Source of the DNA: Pseudosulfitobacter sp. DSM 107133
GTDB lineage: Bacteria > Pseudomonadota > Alphaproteobacteria > Rhodobacterales > Rhodobacteraceae
Direction of reading: 5' to 3'
Assembly (NCBI RefSeq): GCF_022788695.1
Contig: NZ_CP085154.1
Span: 1,860,001 to 1,924,000 of the forward strand
DNA length: 64,000 nt
Position numbers and translations under genes: made by a program
Shown: piece after piece, positions 8,987-17,942 of the stretch
Layout: each line of letters begins with the position of its first letter
Numbering within the stretch: position 1 is the stretch's first letter
The notes under the pieces: generated by a model
Told to the model about the DNA's origin: nothing
What the model saw: the letters and a program-made list of their open reading frames with translations, nothing else
The model's database searches: none

Positions 8987-10039
8987 AAGCGTTTCTAACA
9001 AAACCTGAATCGCTGGGGATTCCCAAACTGGCCTGATTGTGATTCATCCTGTTTGGGAGGATGAACAATGTCAGCACCTTTGCCATCAGCGCTACGTGCG
9101 CGGTTTCAGAGATATATTGAGGAAGGGTTAAGCGGGCGAGCGGCGGCAGCACGCTTGAAGCTGTCGCCAGCAACGGGCGCCCGGTGGCGGCATCAGATCC
9201 AAACGACGGGCCGGGCTGATCCTGCCGTACAGGGTCGTCCAAAAGGGTCAGGAAAATTGGCACCCCATGTTGGTTTTTTCGAAGAGTTGATTGCTCAAGA
9301 CCCTGATATCACACTGTTTGAGCTGCGTGATGCGCTTGCTGATGCAACCGGACTGCAGGTCCAGCACTCTGCTATCGGGCATCTGCTAAAGCGTCTCGGG
9401 TTCACGCACAAAAAAAGTCACTGGTCGCTACCGAACGTCACCGTGCCAAGGTGAGGCGACGACGTGAGGACTGGTTCACACACCGTTTGCCAGCCATTGC
9501 GCGGATGCCGGAACGCGTTGTCTTTCTTGATGAAACAGCGGTCAAAACGAACCTCGCCCGGCTGCGCGGCTGGGCCCCGCGTGGCGAACGCCTGACGATG
9601 GATGCGCCCTTCGGCAGTTGGGGAACCCAAACCCTGATTGCGGGGCTAACACAAGAGTCTCTGATCGCACCTTGGGTGATCAAAGGCGCGATGGATGGTC
9701 CTGCCTTCGCGGCCTATGTGCAAAAGGTCCTGATCCCTGAGATCGCGCCAGGCACAGCCGTGGTTCTCGACAACCTCGCGACGCATCACAACAAAGAAGC
9801 CGCTGCGGCGCTCAAGGCTCATGGATGCTGGTTCCTCTATCTGCCGCCATATTCGCCAGACCTGAACCCGATTGAGTTGGCTTTCTCCAAATTGAAGGCT
9901 CACCTCAGACGCATCAGTGCGCGATCATTCACCTCGGTGTTCGAAGCCCTTGGCGAAATCTGCGCAATGTACTCCCCGCAGGAGTGTACAAACTACTTTC
10001 AGGCTGCCGGATATGCCTCAGGTTAAATTAGAAATGCTT
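8987..10039 (+). mobile_element. IS630-family insertion sequence, complete, TA target
   Basis: The element is 1,053 bp and is flanked on both sides by TA (8985-8986 and 10040-10041), the IS630/Tc1 target. Terminal inverted repeats are AAGCGTTTCTAA on the left and AAGCATTTCTAA read inward from the right, followed on both sides by AACCTGA a few bases further in. It lies 79 bp after the end of the cassette. A decayed second copy lies at about 31.2-31.7 kb. Confidence 0.9.
9068..10026 (+). CDS. IS630-family transposase, two frames joined by -1 frameshift
   Basis: The first frame (9068-9454, 128 aa) holds the helix-turn-helix region (SGRAAAARLKLSPATGARWR) and a winged part. The second frame (to 10026) holds the DDE domain: VVFLDETAVKT (first Asp), VVLDNLATHHNK (second Asp) and YLPPYSPDLNPIELAFSKLK (Glu). 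The frames differ by -1 and meet at a run of seven A residues near 9409-9415. A slip there gives the expected KKSLVATERHRAKVRRRR junction. Such programmed frameshifting is common in IS630. A GGGAGGA site precedes the ATG at 9068. Confidence 0.9.
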
Positions 10040-10225
10040 TAGCAAGTGCTGAATGTCGGCTATGGGCCGTTCGTGTCGTTCGACACCAAGGGCGGAGAGC
10101 CGACATTCGCTGCGCATCGTATGAATGACCGGGATGCCCAAAAGTGATCCGTCCCTTAGGAGGGGGCGGGTTCGCGGAGACTTTATGAGTCAGAGTAGTT
10201 GCTTACGTGGCGTATAAAAAATTAC

Positions 10226-10244
10226 TGCACGGGTTTTGCACGGG
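10226..10244. repeat. two direct copies of TGCACGGG, 11-bp period
   Basis: TGCACGGG occurs at 10226-10233 and again at 10237-10244, separated by TTT, in the gap between the IS630 element and the AlbA_2 gene. Closely spaced short direct repeats of this kind lie beside many tyrosine integrase genes as arm-type binding sites; a comparable triplet is found at 40028-40060 near the integrase of this island. No integrase gene is adjacent here, so it may be a relic. The rest of the 270-bp gap shows nothing I can name. Confidence 0.35.
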
Positions 10245-10298
10245 TACCATGTTTTTTATCACTTTGTAGAGCTTAAAGCCTATCACGCATGCTTAGAG

Positions 10299-11645
10299 TC
10301 ACTGGCGGAACCCCACCACATCTTGGACAATATTTTCAACCAGCTGTCTTGGTAAATCTGCGAAATCAAACTGAGCAAATACCGGTCGCAGTAGCGACTG
10401 AATCATTTCTTCGGTGTTCAGTGCGATCTCGCCAATATGCCCGGAAATCTCCGAGGAAATGGATTCTTGATGTGCCATGGCTCCCCGCGGCATCATGTAA
10501 CGCAGACGGTGAAGCGTCAGCCTCCGACCATTCATGCCGTGATAAGTGACTCTCAGCTGAAAGGCGGACTCTGCTGACGCGTAGTTCAATCCGAGCCATT
10601 CAATTAGTTTTAGCATCTCAGTCATGCGGTAGATTGGCAGTTCCCAATCAAAGCCTGGACGATAAGGGCGCGGCGCAAGATTTGCTCCGAAATCTGGCTC
10701 ATCTTCCTGCATCGCCCTAGCGAGGTACCCGTCTCCACTTGCGGATAACCGCCAGAAATCAGAATAAAACGGGTCACGGTCTCTCTCCTCCTCACCTACC
10801 AGCCAAGCTTGAATGACATCTCCCATCGGACGCGGCGCCATTCCATTGCTGTGCAAGCAAACGAAGGGGGCCCAACCACTGTGACGCGGTCGGTTTTGAG
10901 CAAGGTTTCGATTGAGTTCAGCTATATCAGGTTCTTGAAAAGGGTTAATGGAGAACGCAACCTCATAGTGTCCGTCTTGAAGCCGCAGCGGGTGCCCGTC
11001 TGGTAAATCGGCGAGCACTTCATTCCGAGCGGTTCGAGATGTCTCCACCCAATTATCAAAAGCTTCTTCTTCCGCTGCTGGCGCGAATTCATGGTCCGGA
11101 TTTAGAACGTTCCGGATTGCGTTCATCAATTCATCTTGCCTCGAATGCACCAACCTCTCAAGCAACCTTTCCCAGTCATCCTGCGTTCGGCATGGCTCGC
11201 TGTTTCCGCCGGGGCGCCTGACGTAGACGGTACCATTTGTTAGCGTTCGATTGTCTGGGCTTTGTCGGGCCGCAAATACCGGAACCCTGTTTGCCGCTGG
11301 AACCTGTATCACGGGATGGTCAATGTCACCGTCAGCCTGCCTGTACAACTCCACACCACATTGAATGGCAGGAGTGCAATAGCGATGTACCGCCGCAGAG
11401 ATGTTGTCCTGTGTGAAACCCGTTGCTTCGTTTTGCTGCGGCTCGATCGGTTGATGGCCTTGCCCCTCGTCATCGGTGAAACCAAGAATTACATAGCCGC
11501 CGCCGGAATTGGCTAAGGCTATAATCTCTTTTGCCAACCTTGCTTGTTCGTCGCGTTCAGCAAGCCCACCAAGCCAATTCTTGACTTCGACGAATTCAGT
11601 TTCCCCAAGCTGGTCGATGAGCTGTTGAACTCTCGGATCAGGCAT
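10299..11645 (-). CDS. AlbA_2 (Schlafen-like) domain protein (448 aa)
   Basis: The N-terminal 130 residues match the AlbA_2 domain: EFVEVKNW (E20, K22), LAKEIIALANSGGGYVILGFTDD (about 38-60) and a later NGTVYVRRPG strand. AlbA_2 domains bind nucleic acid or nucleotides, are related to the Schlafen core, and occur in transcription regulators and in defence loci. The C-terminal 300 residues have no family I recognise and no membrane span. The gene is divergent from the Ser/Thr kinase across a 379-bp gap. The start is the ATG at 11645. The substrate is unknown. Confidence 0.75.
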   Translation of the reverse strand: MPDPRVQQLIDQLGETEFVEVKNWLGGLAERDEQARLAKEIIALANSGGGYVILGFTDDEGQGHQPIEPQQNEATGFTQDNISAAVHRYCTPAIQCGVELYRQADGDIDHPVIQVPAANRVPVFAARQSPDNRTLTNGTVYVRRPGGNSEPCRTQDDWERLLERLVHSRQDELMNAIRNVLNPDHEFAPAAEEEAFDNWVETSRTARNEVLADLPDGHPLRLQDGHYEVAFSINPFQEPDIAELNRNLAQNRPRHSGWAPFVCLHSNGMAPRPMGDVIQAWLVGEEERDRDPFYSDFWRLSASGDGYLARAMQEDEPDFGANLAPRPYRPGFDWELPIYRMTEMLKLIEWLGLNYASAESAFQLRVTYHGMNGRRLTLHRLRYMMPRGAMAHQESISSEISGHIGEIALNTEEMIQSLLRPVFAQFDFADLPRQLVENIVQDVVGFRQ

Positions 11646-12024
11646 TTTTTACCTCTAAAGTATCTGATAATTAAGAGTACCTATCATTGCGCCAGAGGCA
11701 ACCACATGTTCCGCAGGTTCGAGAAGACAACGAGAGATTGAAAAAGGGCTGAGCTACCGACATTTCTTACGCGATGCGCGAACAGCGGCTTTGGGCCGAA
11801 GTGCAAAAAACCGGCCCCATGGATCTTGAAGCAGGTCTAAGGCATTGCTGCAAGTCCACTTCGAACCGTTGCTGTCATTGGCAGGTCACATGGGCTAAAC
11901 GAGGAATTGGAGCGACACAAATACGTGACAGGTCCAGTAAGGACATTGGCCGACCGGCCGATTTGCCAACTCGAAGACATAGCGATAAATCGGTCCGAAC
12001 TTTACTCCATCGAGATGAGATCAC
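11646..12024. other. intergenic region with IS3 right-end relic
   Basis: This divergent gap should hold the promoters of the AlbA_2 gene and the kinase gene. Bases 11892-11936 (from GGCTAAACG to GACAGGTCCA) closely match the right end of the IS3 element that ends at 36865, including the terminal TGGACCTGTC when read inward. No transposase sequence adjoins it, so it is a solo end left by deletion. I see nothing else that can be named. Confidence 0.55.
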
Positions 12025-13458
12025 ATGAGCGGCCAACCAAAATCCGGAGATACTCTCGCTACCTGGACGCTGACCAAGACTATTGACGCGGGCGGTAATG
12101 CGGACGTGTGGCTGGCGCAACGTGGCGATGGGCAGAAAGGTGCCATCAAGATCCTCCGCAATCTTAAAGATGAGACCTATGCGCGATTTCGTAACGAGAT
12201 CTCTGCGCTTCAGAAACTCGGCGACATTGATGGGATTATTCCGATGCTCGAGTCGGATTTTCCGGAAGGAAAGGGCGCCAGGCCTTGGTATGCGATGCCG
12301 GTCGCTCAATCCAGCAGGGCGTTCTTTCACAAGGCCGATAGCGCGGCCATCGTTAAAGAATTCGTTCGTCTCGGCCAAACGCTGGCAAAGCTGCATGCTC
12401 TGCATATCGCCCACAGGGACATCAAGCCTGAGAACCTTCTCGGCTTACATGGACGCCTCTGCTTTTCCGACTTCGGTCTCGTCAAATACCCAGATCTCAC
12501 ACCGATCACGCCTGAAAAGCGCGACGTAGGCGCGAAATTCACGATGGCACCAGAGATGCGGCGAGAAGCGGCTGGTGCCGATGGCCTTCCCGCCGACGTC
12601 TTTTCATTTGCAAAGACACTCTGGATCGTGCTCACCGGGCAATCGCTTGGGTTTGACGGTCCCTATATCGCCGGGTCGAACGTGGGCTTGACGAACTTCC
12701 TGGGCAAGAAATACACGACGATTCTGGACAATTTGCTCTCGGATTGCACTCAGCACGATCCGCTCGCACGCCCTGCGATCACAGAAGTTGTAACGCGACT
12801 CAATGAATGGCTTGAAGTCGTCGCCGATTTCCAGCTGCAGAACGCCTACGAGTGGAGAGAGTTCGCTGAAAAATTCTTTCCGCTACAGTCGCCAAATGAG
12901 GCGACTTGGACAGGTCCGGACGCGATCATCACTGTGCTGTCTGAGATCGCAAAAGTGCCTGGTCTAAATCATATGTTTTTCCCCGACGGCGGCGGCATGA
13001 CATTAAAGGCCGTTCGGCGCGCTGCGGAGCCAGACTTCATCGATCTGGACACTGACTTTGCGGTTCTGCTGAAACCCGCAAAGCTCACTTATGTGTCGTT
13101 TGGTTTCGACCCGAACTGGGACTACCTGCGTCTCGAAATAGAGCCAGTGAACGCGACAGGTCACTATCCTGTGAAGCCAGGCGACTACGTCGAACATTTG
13201 TCTGAGCTCTTGCCCGGACAGTATGCCCATCCTGATGTCTACGAGTACCGTTTTGATCGCGGCCGAGAGCTGCCAGTAGGTTCCCGCGCGGTGGTGAGGT
13301 ACCTGAAAGGCGCGATGGTATTCTTCAGCACGAGTTCACCCTATAATCAGAATAGTGCGACCTATGATGCCCGCCATGAGAAAATGAGTGAAGCGGAATT
13401 CAAGGCATATATGGGCCGCGGCGCGCGTGAGTCGCGGGAGAAGGCATCACGTGCTTGA
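12025..13458 (+). CDS. eukaryotic-type Ser/Thr protein kinase with unknown C-terminal domain (477 aa)
   Basis: Kinase signatures are complete: glycine-rich loop IDAGGNADVWLA (20-31), ATP-binding K42 in AIKIL, catalytic loop HRDIKPEN (130-137, D132), SDFG (148-151) and APE (175-177). The kinase domain ends near residue 285; the remaining 190 residues (ending in a charged tail) are not recognised. No transmembrane helix is visible, unlike PknB-type kinases, so it is cytoplasmic. In an island with a Schlafen-like protein and a candidate methylase cassette, a phage-response kinase such as Stk2-type enzymes is possible, but this is only context. Start at the ATG at 12025, weak ribosome-binding site. 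Confidence 0.88.
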   Translation: MSGQPKSGDTLATWTLTKTIDAGGNADVWLAQRGDGQKGAIKILRNLKDETYARFRNEISALQKLGDIDGIIPMLESDFPEGKGARPWYAMPVAQSSRAFFHKADSAAIVKEFVRLGQTLAKLHALHIAHRDIKPENLLGLHGRLCFSDFGLVKYPDLTPITPEKRDVGAKFTMAPEMRREAAGADGLPADVFSFAKTLWIVLTGQSLGFDGPYIAGSNVGLTNFLGKKYTTILDNLLSDCTQHDPLARPAITEVVTRLNEWLEVVADFQLQNAYEWREFAEKFFPLQSPNEATWTGPDAIITVLSEIAKVPGLNHMFFPDGGGMTLKAVRRAAEPDFIDLDTDFAVLLKPAKLTYVSFGFDPNWDYLRLEIEPVNATGHYPVKPGDYVEHLSELLPGQYAHPDVYEYRFDRGRELPVGSRAVVRYLKGAMVFFSTSSPYNQNSATYDARHEKMSEAEFKAYMGRGARESREKASRA

Positions 13459-13576
13459 GCTCGGTCCCGGTGGCGATAGAGTGTTCTCTGCTTCGGCTTG
13501 AAACCGGTTGCGTGAGGCACATGATTTCAAATCATCTCGTCGAAATTTCAGAACCCAAGGGGCAGCCAGGTTCGCG

Positions 13577-13939
13577 TCAGTGGAACCTGTTTCCGGGTTC
13601 TGCTGCGCCAAAGCATGAACGGCCGCTTCGGGAAAGCCGCGCCGCAGCGACAATCGTTTCCTTGAACGGCAGGTCTGGGCCGATCTTACCCTCGATCTCC
13701 CCGGCATCATCGTGTCGGTCGCACAGCCATTTGAGTGGCACCTGCTTGATCCGGCCTTCAGGCGCCTGAAGCTCGTAGAGCTATCCGGAGCTCTCGGCGC
13801 CAAAGTTGGAAGCGATCGACACCACTGGGGTCACCCAGATGCCGAGCGTGCCATTGCTGGCACCATCCAGCTGCCCGGCCTCGTCGAGGCTGACGGCATC
13901 GAATAGAGCGGGTGACTTGTGATAGATGCGATCTTCCAT
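13577..13939 (-). pseudogene. remnant of an ADP-ribosyltransferase-like or similar small enzyme, cut at its start by IS66
   Basis: The reading frame begins at an ATG that lies inside the IS66 target duplication, so the insertion separates the gene from its ribosome-binding site (AAAGGA at about 16463-16470 on the far side). The protein starts MEDRIYHKSPALFDAVSLD and has LGIWVTPVVSIASNFG, resembling ADP-ribosyltransferase polyvalent-type domains. An in-frame TAG at 13781-13783 interrupts it after 52 codons; the frame then continues through LYELQAPEGRIKQVPLKW to a TGA at 13577. It is therefore decayed as well as interrupted. The family guess is weak. The remaining bases 13459-13576 show no gene. 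Confidence 0.4.
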
Positions 13940-14027
13940 GAGGGTAAGCGTTGCCTGGACAACACCTTCCCAGTTTTCGCCTGAGCTGCGACTCCGTTTC
14001 TGACGGATATTGGGCGGGAGTTTCGCG

Positions 14028-14459
14028 ATGGCGACTACGGTAGAGTTTCTCATGGACTACGGGGTGGAGATACGGGCCAATGGCCAGAAGCGGTGGCCCA
14101 ATGAGGTCAAAGCACGGATCGTGGCTGAGAGTTTGCAGCCGGGCGTGAGCGTGAATGCAGTTGCGGCGCGGTATGGGCTTCGGGCGAACCATTTGTCGGA
14201 ATGGCGGAGTCAAGCACGCGATGGCCGGTTGGTTTTGCCTGCGGGCGATGACGACGCCTTTAGTTTTGCGCCACTCGTAGTCTCGGATGGTGGCGGCTGT
14301 GCGCATATGTCGGCCGTTGCGGGGCGGTCCGCGAAGCCTGACGAGTCATCCCATACCTCCATCGAGATTGCGATTGGTCGTGTGACAGTCCGGCTCGATG
14401 GCACGACCAGTTCGACCCGGGTTGCCGAGATCGTGCGGGCAATCGAGGGTCAGCCATGA
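14028..14459 (+). CDS. tnpA: IS66 accessory protein TnpA
   Basis: The protein is 143 residues from the ATG at 14028, which has GGGAG 8 bp upstream. The helix-turn-helix region RWPNEVKARIVAESLQPGVSVNAVAARYGLRANHLSEWR is the classic IS66 TnpA sequence start. It is needed with TnpB for transposition of IS66 elements. Its stop overlaps the start of tnpB (ATGATG/TGA). Confidence 0.9.
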   Translation: MATTVEFLMDYGVEIRANGQKRWPNEVKARIVAESLQPGVSVNAVAARYGLRANHLSEWRSQARDGRLVLPAGDDDAFSFAPLVVSDGGGCAHMSAVAGRSAKPDESSHTSIEIAIGRVTVRLDGTTSSTRVAEIVRAIEGQP

Positions 14460-14809
14460 TGTTCCCATCAAACCGTGTGCGGGTTCTGGTCTCGACGCAG
14501 CCTGTGGACTTCAGGAAAGGTCATGATGGGCTGGCGTCGATCGTGTCGTCGGTGCTGCGCAAGGATCCGTTCACCGGCACGGTTTTTGTGTTCCGCTCGC
14601 GCCGGGCGGATCGGCTGAAGCTTTTGTATTGGGACGGCACCGGATTGGTGATGGCTTATAAGCGGCTGGAAGAAGCGACCTTCACCTGGCCGGCGATCAA
14701 GGACGGGATGATGGCGCTGAACCACGCCCAGTTCGAGGCCCTGTTTGCCGGTCTGGACTGGCGCAAGGTCAAGGCTCTGGAGATGCGCCCACCTGCTGCG
14801 GCAGAGTGA
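14456..14809 (+). CDS. tnpB: IS66 accessory protein TnpB
   Basis: The 117-residue protein is a full-length IS66 Orf2 (TnpB). It has VRVLVSTQPVDFRKGHDGL near the N-terminus, FRSRRADRLKLLYWDGTG in the middle and ALFAGLDWRKVKAL at the end. It overlaps tnpA by 4 bp, implying coupled translation. It works with TnpA and TnpC in transposition. Confidence 0.93.
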   Translation: MMFPSNRVRVLVSTQPVDFRKGHDGLASIVSSVLRKDPFTGTVFVFRSRRADRLKLLYWDGTGLVMAYKRLEEATFTWPAIKDGMMALNHAQFEALFAGLDWRKVKALEMRPPAAAE

Positions 14810-14863
14810 ATCAACCGCTGTCTTTTGTGTGTTTTTAATGGGGTTTTATCGTATCCTGATGGC

Positions 14864-16423
14864 ATGATCACGACACCCGCCATTGACCTATCCACCATCC
14901 CTGCTGCGCAGCGTGCGGCGGTTTTGGCGTTGATGGAAAAGGTAGCGGCGCTTACGGAAATCACCCAACGGCAAGAGCACCTGATTGCGGAGCTGAACCA
15001 TGCCCTACATGGCAAACGGTCGGAAAAGCTGACCGAGGATGAGCGGCAGCTGGCGTTCGAGGATCTGTCCATCGCCCTGGCTGAGGTCGAGGTGCAGAAG
15101 GACCAACTGGCCGCTCAGACAGGTGACAAGACGACAACCAAATCTGCGCCAAAGCGCACCATCGGCAATCTACCGGCCGCACTGCCGCGCATCGAAGAAG
15201 TCATCGAACCTGACAGCCTGAGCTGCCCTTGCGGCTGCGGCGTCATGCACAAGATCGGGGAAGACCGCAGTGAGCGGCTGGACATCGTGCCGGCGCAGTT
15301 GCGCGTCATTGTCACCGTGCGCCCGAAATACGCCTGCCGGACCTGCACCGACGGCGTGACCCAGGCTCCCGCACCATCGCATCTGATCATGGGTGCCCTG
15401 CCGACCGAGGCCACCATCGCCAATGTGCTGGTCAGCAAGTATGCGGATCATCTGCCATTATACCGCCAAAGCCAGATCCTGGCGCGTGCGGGTCTTGATC
15501 TGCACCGCGCTGTGCTGGCGGACTGGGTCGGCAAGGCGGCCTTCCACCTCAAGCCCGTCGTCGACCGGCTGGCCGAACACCTGAAACGATCCAACAAACT
15601 GTTCATGGACGAAACCACGGCCCCGGTGCTGGATCCGGGGCGCGGTAAAACCAAAACTGGCTATCTCTGGGCACTGGCCCGCGATGACCGACCATGGGGC
15701 GGTGAAGATCCGCCCGGTGTGGTTTACTTCTATGCCCCCGGTCGGGCGGGCGCGAATGCCGAAACCTTCCTGACAGGCTTCGACGGCATCCTGCAGATCG
15801 ACGGCTATCAGGGCTATAACCGGCTGACCAAACCCACGCGCAAGGGCGGTGCCCCCATTCGGGTGGCCCATTGCTGGGCGCATGCGCGCCGCAAGCTGAA
15901 GGAAGTCTTTGACCGCGATGGCTCAGAGATCGCCGCCGAAGGCCTGCGCCGCATCGCTGAAATCTATATCGTCGAAGCTGACATTCGTGGCATCTCCCCC
16001 GGCCAGCGATTGTCTGCCCGTCAGGCCCGCAGTGCCCCGCTGGTCGCAGCATTCGGTGAATGGCTGGAGGCTGAGCGCCGCAAGATCTCCGCCAAATCCC
16101 GGCTGGGTGAAAAGCTGACTTACATCCACAATCACTGGGACGGACTGCAGACCTTCTTGGCCGATGGGCGCGTCGAGATCGACAACAACCGCGTCGAAAA
16201 CCTGATCCGCCCCATCACCCTCAATCGGAAAAACGCCCTCTTCGCTGGGCATGACGAGGGTGGTATCGCCTGGGGCCGCATCGCCTCACTGATCGAAACC
16301 TGCAAGATCAACGGCGTCGAGCCCTTCGCCTATCTCAAGGCAACCCTCACAGCGATCGCCAATGGTCACCCACAGAGCGCCATCGACGATCTGCTCCCGT
16401 GGAACTCCAAGACGTCAAGCTGA
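14864..16423 (+). CDS. tnpC: IS66 transposase TnpC
   Basis: The start is the ATG at 14864 (MITTPAIDLSTIPAAQ), giving 519 residues. The order is coiled-coil N-terminus, a zinc-finger-like part with CPCGCG and CRTCTDG, then the DDE domain with FMDETTAPVLDPG (Asp), LQIDGYQGYNRL (Asp) and the C-terminal VEIDNNRVENLIRPITLNRKNALFAG (Glu). It is the catalytic transposase of the element and is intact. Confidence 0.94.
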   Translation: MITTPAIDLSTIPAAQRAAVLALMEKVAALTEITQRQEHLIAELNHALHGKRSEKLTEDERQLAFEDLSIALAEVEVQKDQLAAQTGDKTTTKSAPKRTIGNLPAALPRIEEVIEPDSLSCPCGCGVMHKIGEDRSERLDIVPAQLRVIVTVRPKYACRTCTDGVTQAPAPSHLIMGALPTEATIANVLVSKYADHLPLYRQSQILARAGLDLHRAVLADWVGKAAFHLKPVVDRLAEHLKRSNKLFMDETTAPVLDPGRGKTKTGYLWALARDDRPWGGEDPPGVVYFYAPGRAGANAETFLTGFDGILQIDGYQGYNRLTKPTRKGGAPIRVAHCWAHARRKLKEVFDRDGSEIAAEGLRRIAEIYIVEADIRGISPGQRLSARQARSAPLVAAFGEWLEAERRKISAKSRLGEKLTYIHNHWDGLQTFLADGRVEIDNNRVENLIRPITLNRKNALFAGHDEGGIAWGRIASLIETCKINGVEPFAYLKATLTAIANGHPQSAIDDLLPWNSKTSS

Positions 16424-16460
16424 ACCGACAGTGCCCTCCTGGGAACGCTTACCCATGAGG

Positions 16461-16715
16461 GAGGATCCTTTGCGTTTTCGCACTTCGCAAGGCTATCGCC
16501 ATGCGGCGAAAACGCCTAAGCCGGAAGGCCGAGGACACCCCGATCGCGCAGGAAGCCTTCGGCCGCGGGCGCGATGACACCCCCGGTGGTCGTCAGCGCC
16601 TTCAGAGCCTGGTCACCGGCCTCGTCGGTCACCGCTCTTTCTATTCTGAATCAATGGCTTTCCGGTCGATCTTAAGTTTGATTGCCGATGTGGCTTGCCG
16701 ATGATGTCGCACCCC
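16461..16715. other. remnant DNA right of IS66 with a strong inverted repeat
   Basis: No intact gene is seen. A perfect 10-bp inverted repeat, GCGTTTTCGC at 16472-16481 and GCGAAAACGC at 16506-16515, could form a hairpin just upstream of the interrupted gene at 13939. A short minus-strand frame starting near 16647 (GTG, VTDEAGDQALKAL) ends at a TAG near 16532; it may be the end of a lost gene. The hairpin could be a terminator or attenuator for that lost pair. Confidence 0.4.
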
Positions 16716-17246
16716 CTACGCGCAAGTCTTTATATAGAGTGCCAAAACCATCGGGTCATGTTCTTCAACCATGCTCACTATGGCACTGGCGATCCGTTCA
16801 GACAGATCGGTTGGTACAGTTAGATTTTGATCTTTGAATTCCCTCACCACAGAGGCGACAAGAGCGAAACCAGTCTTTTGCACCATCTCCCGATGGCCGG
16901 TCATATATGCAGCGAATGCGCTGGCGCACGCCGAGGGCGACACGTTGTCGTTACACGCCTGAATCGCCAAAGTCGTAATATTGCCCAAGGCTGTATCGAG
17001 AATGGATTTCAATGATTTCGCGTACTGATCCATGAACCGATCCGACACCCTCGCATTGATTTGTTCAAAATGGTCAGCCACCAGCTCGAACACATCCTTG
17101 TGCCCCTGAGACATAAGTTCAATGAAGGGCTCTGAGTAGTTCTGGATCGGTTTCACGCATGCCGCGCCGGGTTGGGCATCAGACGATCCGGCATTCAAAA
17201 CGACAGCCGTTAGAGCGGCCAGAATGATGTTGTAAATGTTTTTCAA
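16716..17246 (-). CDS. small secreted protein, unknown function (about 176 aa)
   Basis: I chose a TTG start at 17246 because AAAGG lies about 7 bp upstream and it gives an immediate signal peptide: LKNIYNIILAALTAVVLNAGSSDAQ, with likely cleavage after SDA. An ATG at 17297 in the same frame has no ribosome-binding site. The mature part is helical, about 150 residues, with two or three cysteines and no known motif. It is probably periplasmic. I do not recognise the family. Confidence 0.55.
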   Translation of the reverse strand: MKNIYNIILAALTAVVLNAGSSDAQPGAACVKPIQNYSEPFIELMSQGHKDVFELVADHFEQINARVSDRFMDQYAKSLKSILDTALGNITTLAIQACNDNVSPSACASAFAAYMTGHREMVQKTGFALVASVVREFKDQNLTVPTDLSERIASAIVSMVEEHDPMVLALYIKTCA

Positions 17247-17520
17247 GGTTGAGCCTTTATACCTATGGGATAATCGGATTTTAACATTGCAACCCATAAT
17301 TGTCCGCTGATTGTCTGGCAACGGTTTTGATGGAGAAGGTCTGTTTCCTGATCGCGTTCCGAAAAGAGGCAATGGAAGGAGACACGGACCGGTGCTTAAT
17401 CCCGGCCCGGCGCAGGCATCAGGCCGTTGGCACGGCTCATATTTTCCAGGGGCAAGTCTCCACGAGGACCACCTCACGCGAGAAAACCTAAGACGAGATT
17501 TCCCGCCTTAGGCTCTGGTT

Positions 17521-17600
17521 TCATAACCAAAAGATCACGGTTGCAGCGAGAGCGATTGCTGAGAGGAAGACCTTGGTCGACATTGGCTGATATCTGAAAC
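17521..17600 (-). pseudogene. C-terminal scrap of an IS5-family transposase
   Basis: Read on the minus strand, the frame ends KVFLSAIALAATVIFWL followed by a stop at 17521-17523. This is the typical C-terminus of one IS5-family transposase subgroup in alphaproteobacteria. Only about 25 codons can be followed, and no terminal repeat was found. It is different from the IS5 element at 27.8-31.1 kb, whose transposase ends AACWNLVAALIASR. Confidence 0.5.
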
Positions 17601-17708
17601 GTGGCACCTGCCGAAGCGCCGCGATGCATAAACTCCATTGATGGTGGCCCAGTTCAGGGTCGCTCCTGACGCAACCGAACCGGCAACTGTGGATGCCGTG
17701 AAAAGTGG

Positions 17709-17942
17709 TCAGACAACTTCGATACCGGCATTTCGAAAGTGGTCCAGCAGCGCACTGGGTGCAGCCCGATTGGTGGCCATGCCTCCGATCCCCTCGACAT
17801 GCGCTGACAAAAATGCGGGCTTGTCGTCGGTCCTCACCTCCAGCAAGAAGGCATGGATCTGATCCTGAACTGGGTTGCTGCCATCGACACTTAGAGTTGT
17901 ATACGCCATGTTGTCGGACTCCAGGGACGTGCGTTCTTTCAC
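17709..17942 (-). CDS. possible hypothetical protein or gene fragment (up to 77 aa)
   Basis: The frame may start at GTG 17942 or at ATG 17909 (MAYTTLSVDG). It encodes an ordinary-looking globular stretch, VQDQIHAFLLEVRTDDKPAFLSAHVEG, and ends at 17709. The same frame stays open about 50 bp upstream of the GTG without a start, so this could be the C-terminal fragment of a longer lost gene. I do not recognise a family and no clear ribosome-binding site is visible. Confidence 0.3.
   Translation of the reverse strand: MKERTSLESDNMAYTTLSVDGSNPVQDQIHAFLLEVRTDDKPAFLSAHVEGIGGMATNRAAPSALLDHFRNAGIEVV

Larger units (their letters stand above)
13944..16452 (+). mobile_element. IS66-family insertion sequence (first copy), complete
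   Basis: The element is 2,509 bp with IS66-type ends starting GTAAGCGTT on the left and, read inward, GTAAGCGTTCCCAGG on the right. The 8-bp target duplication is CCATGAGG at 13936-13943 and 16453-16460. It carries the usual tnpA-tnpB-tnpC trio in order, all intact. It differs clearly in sequence from the second IS66 copy at 27.9-30.4 kb, so the two arrived independently. Confidence 0.93.
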
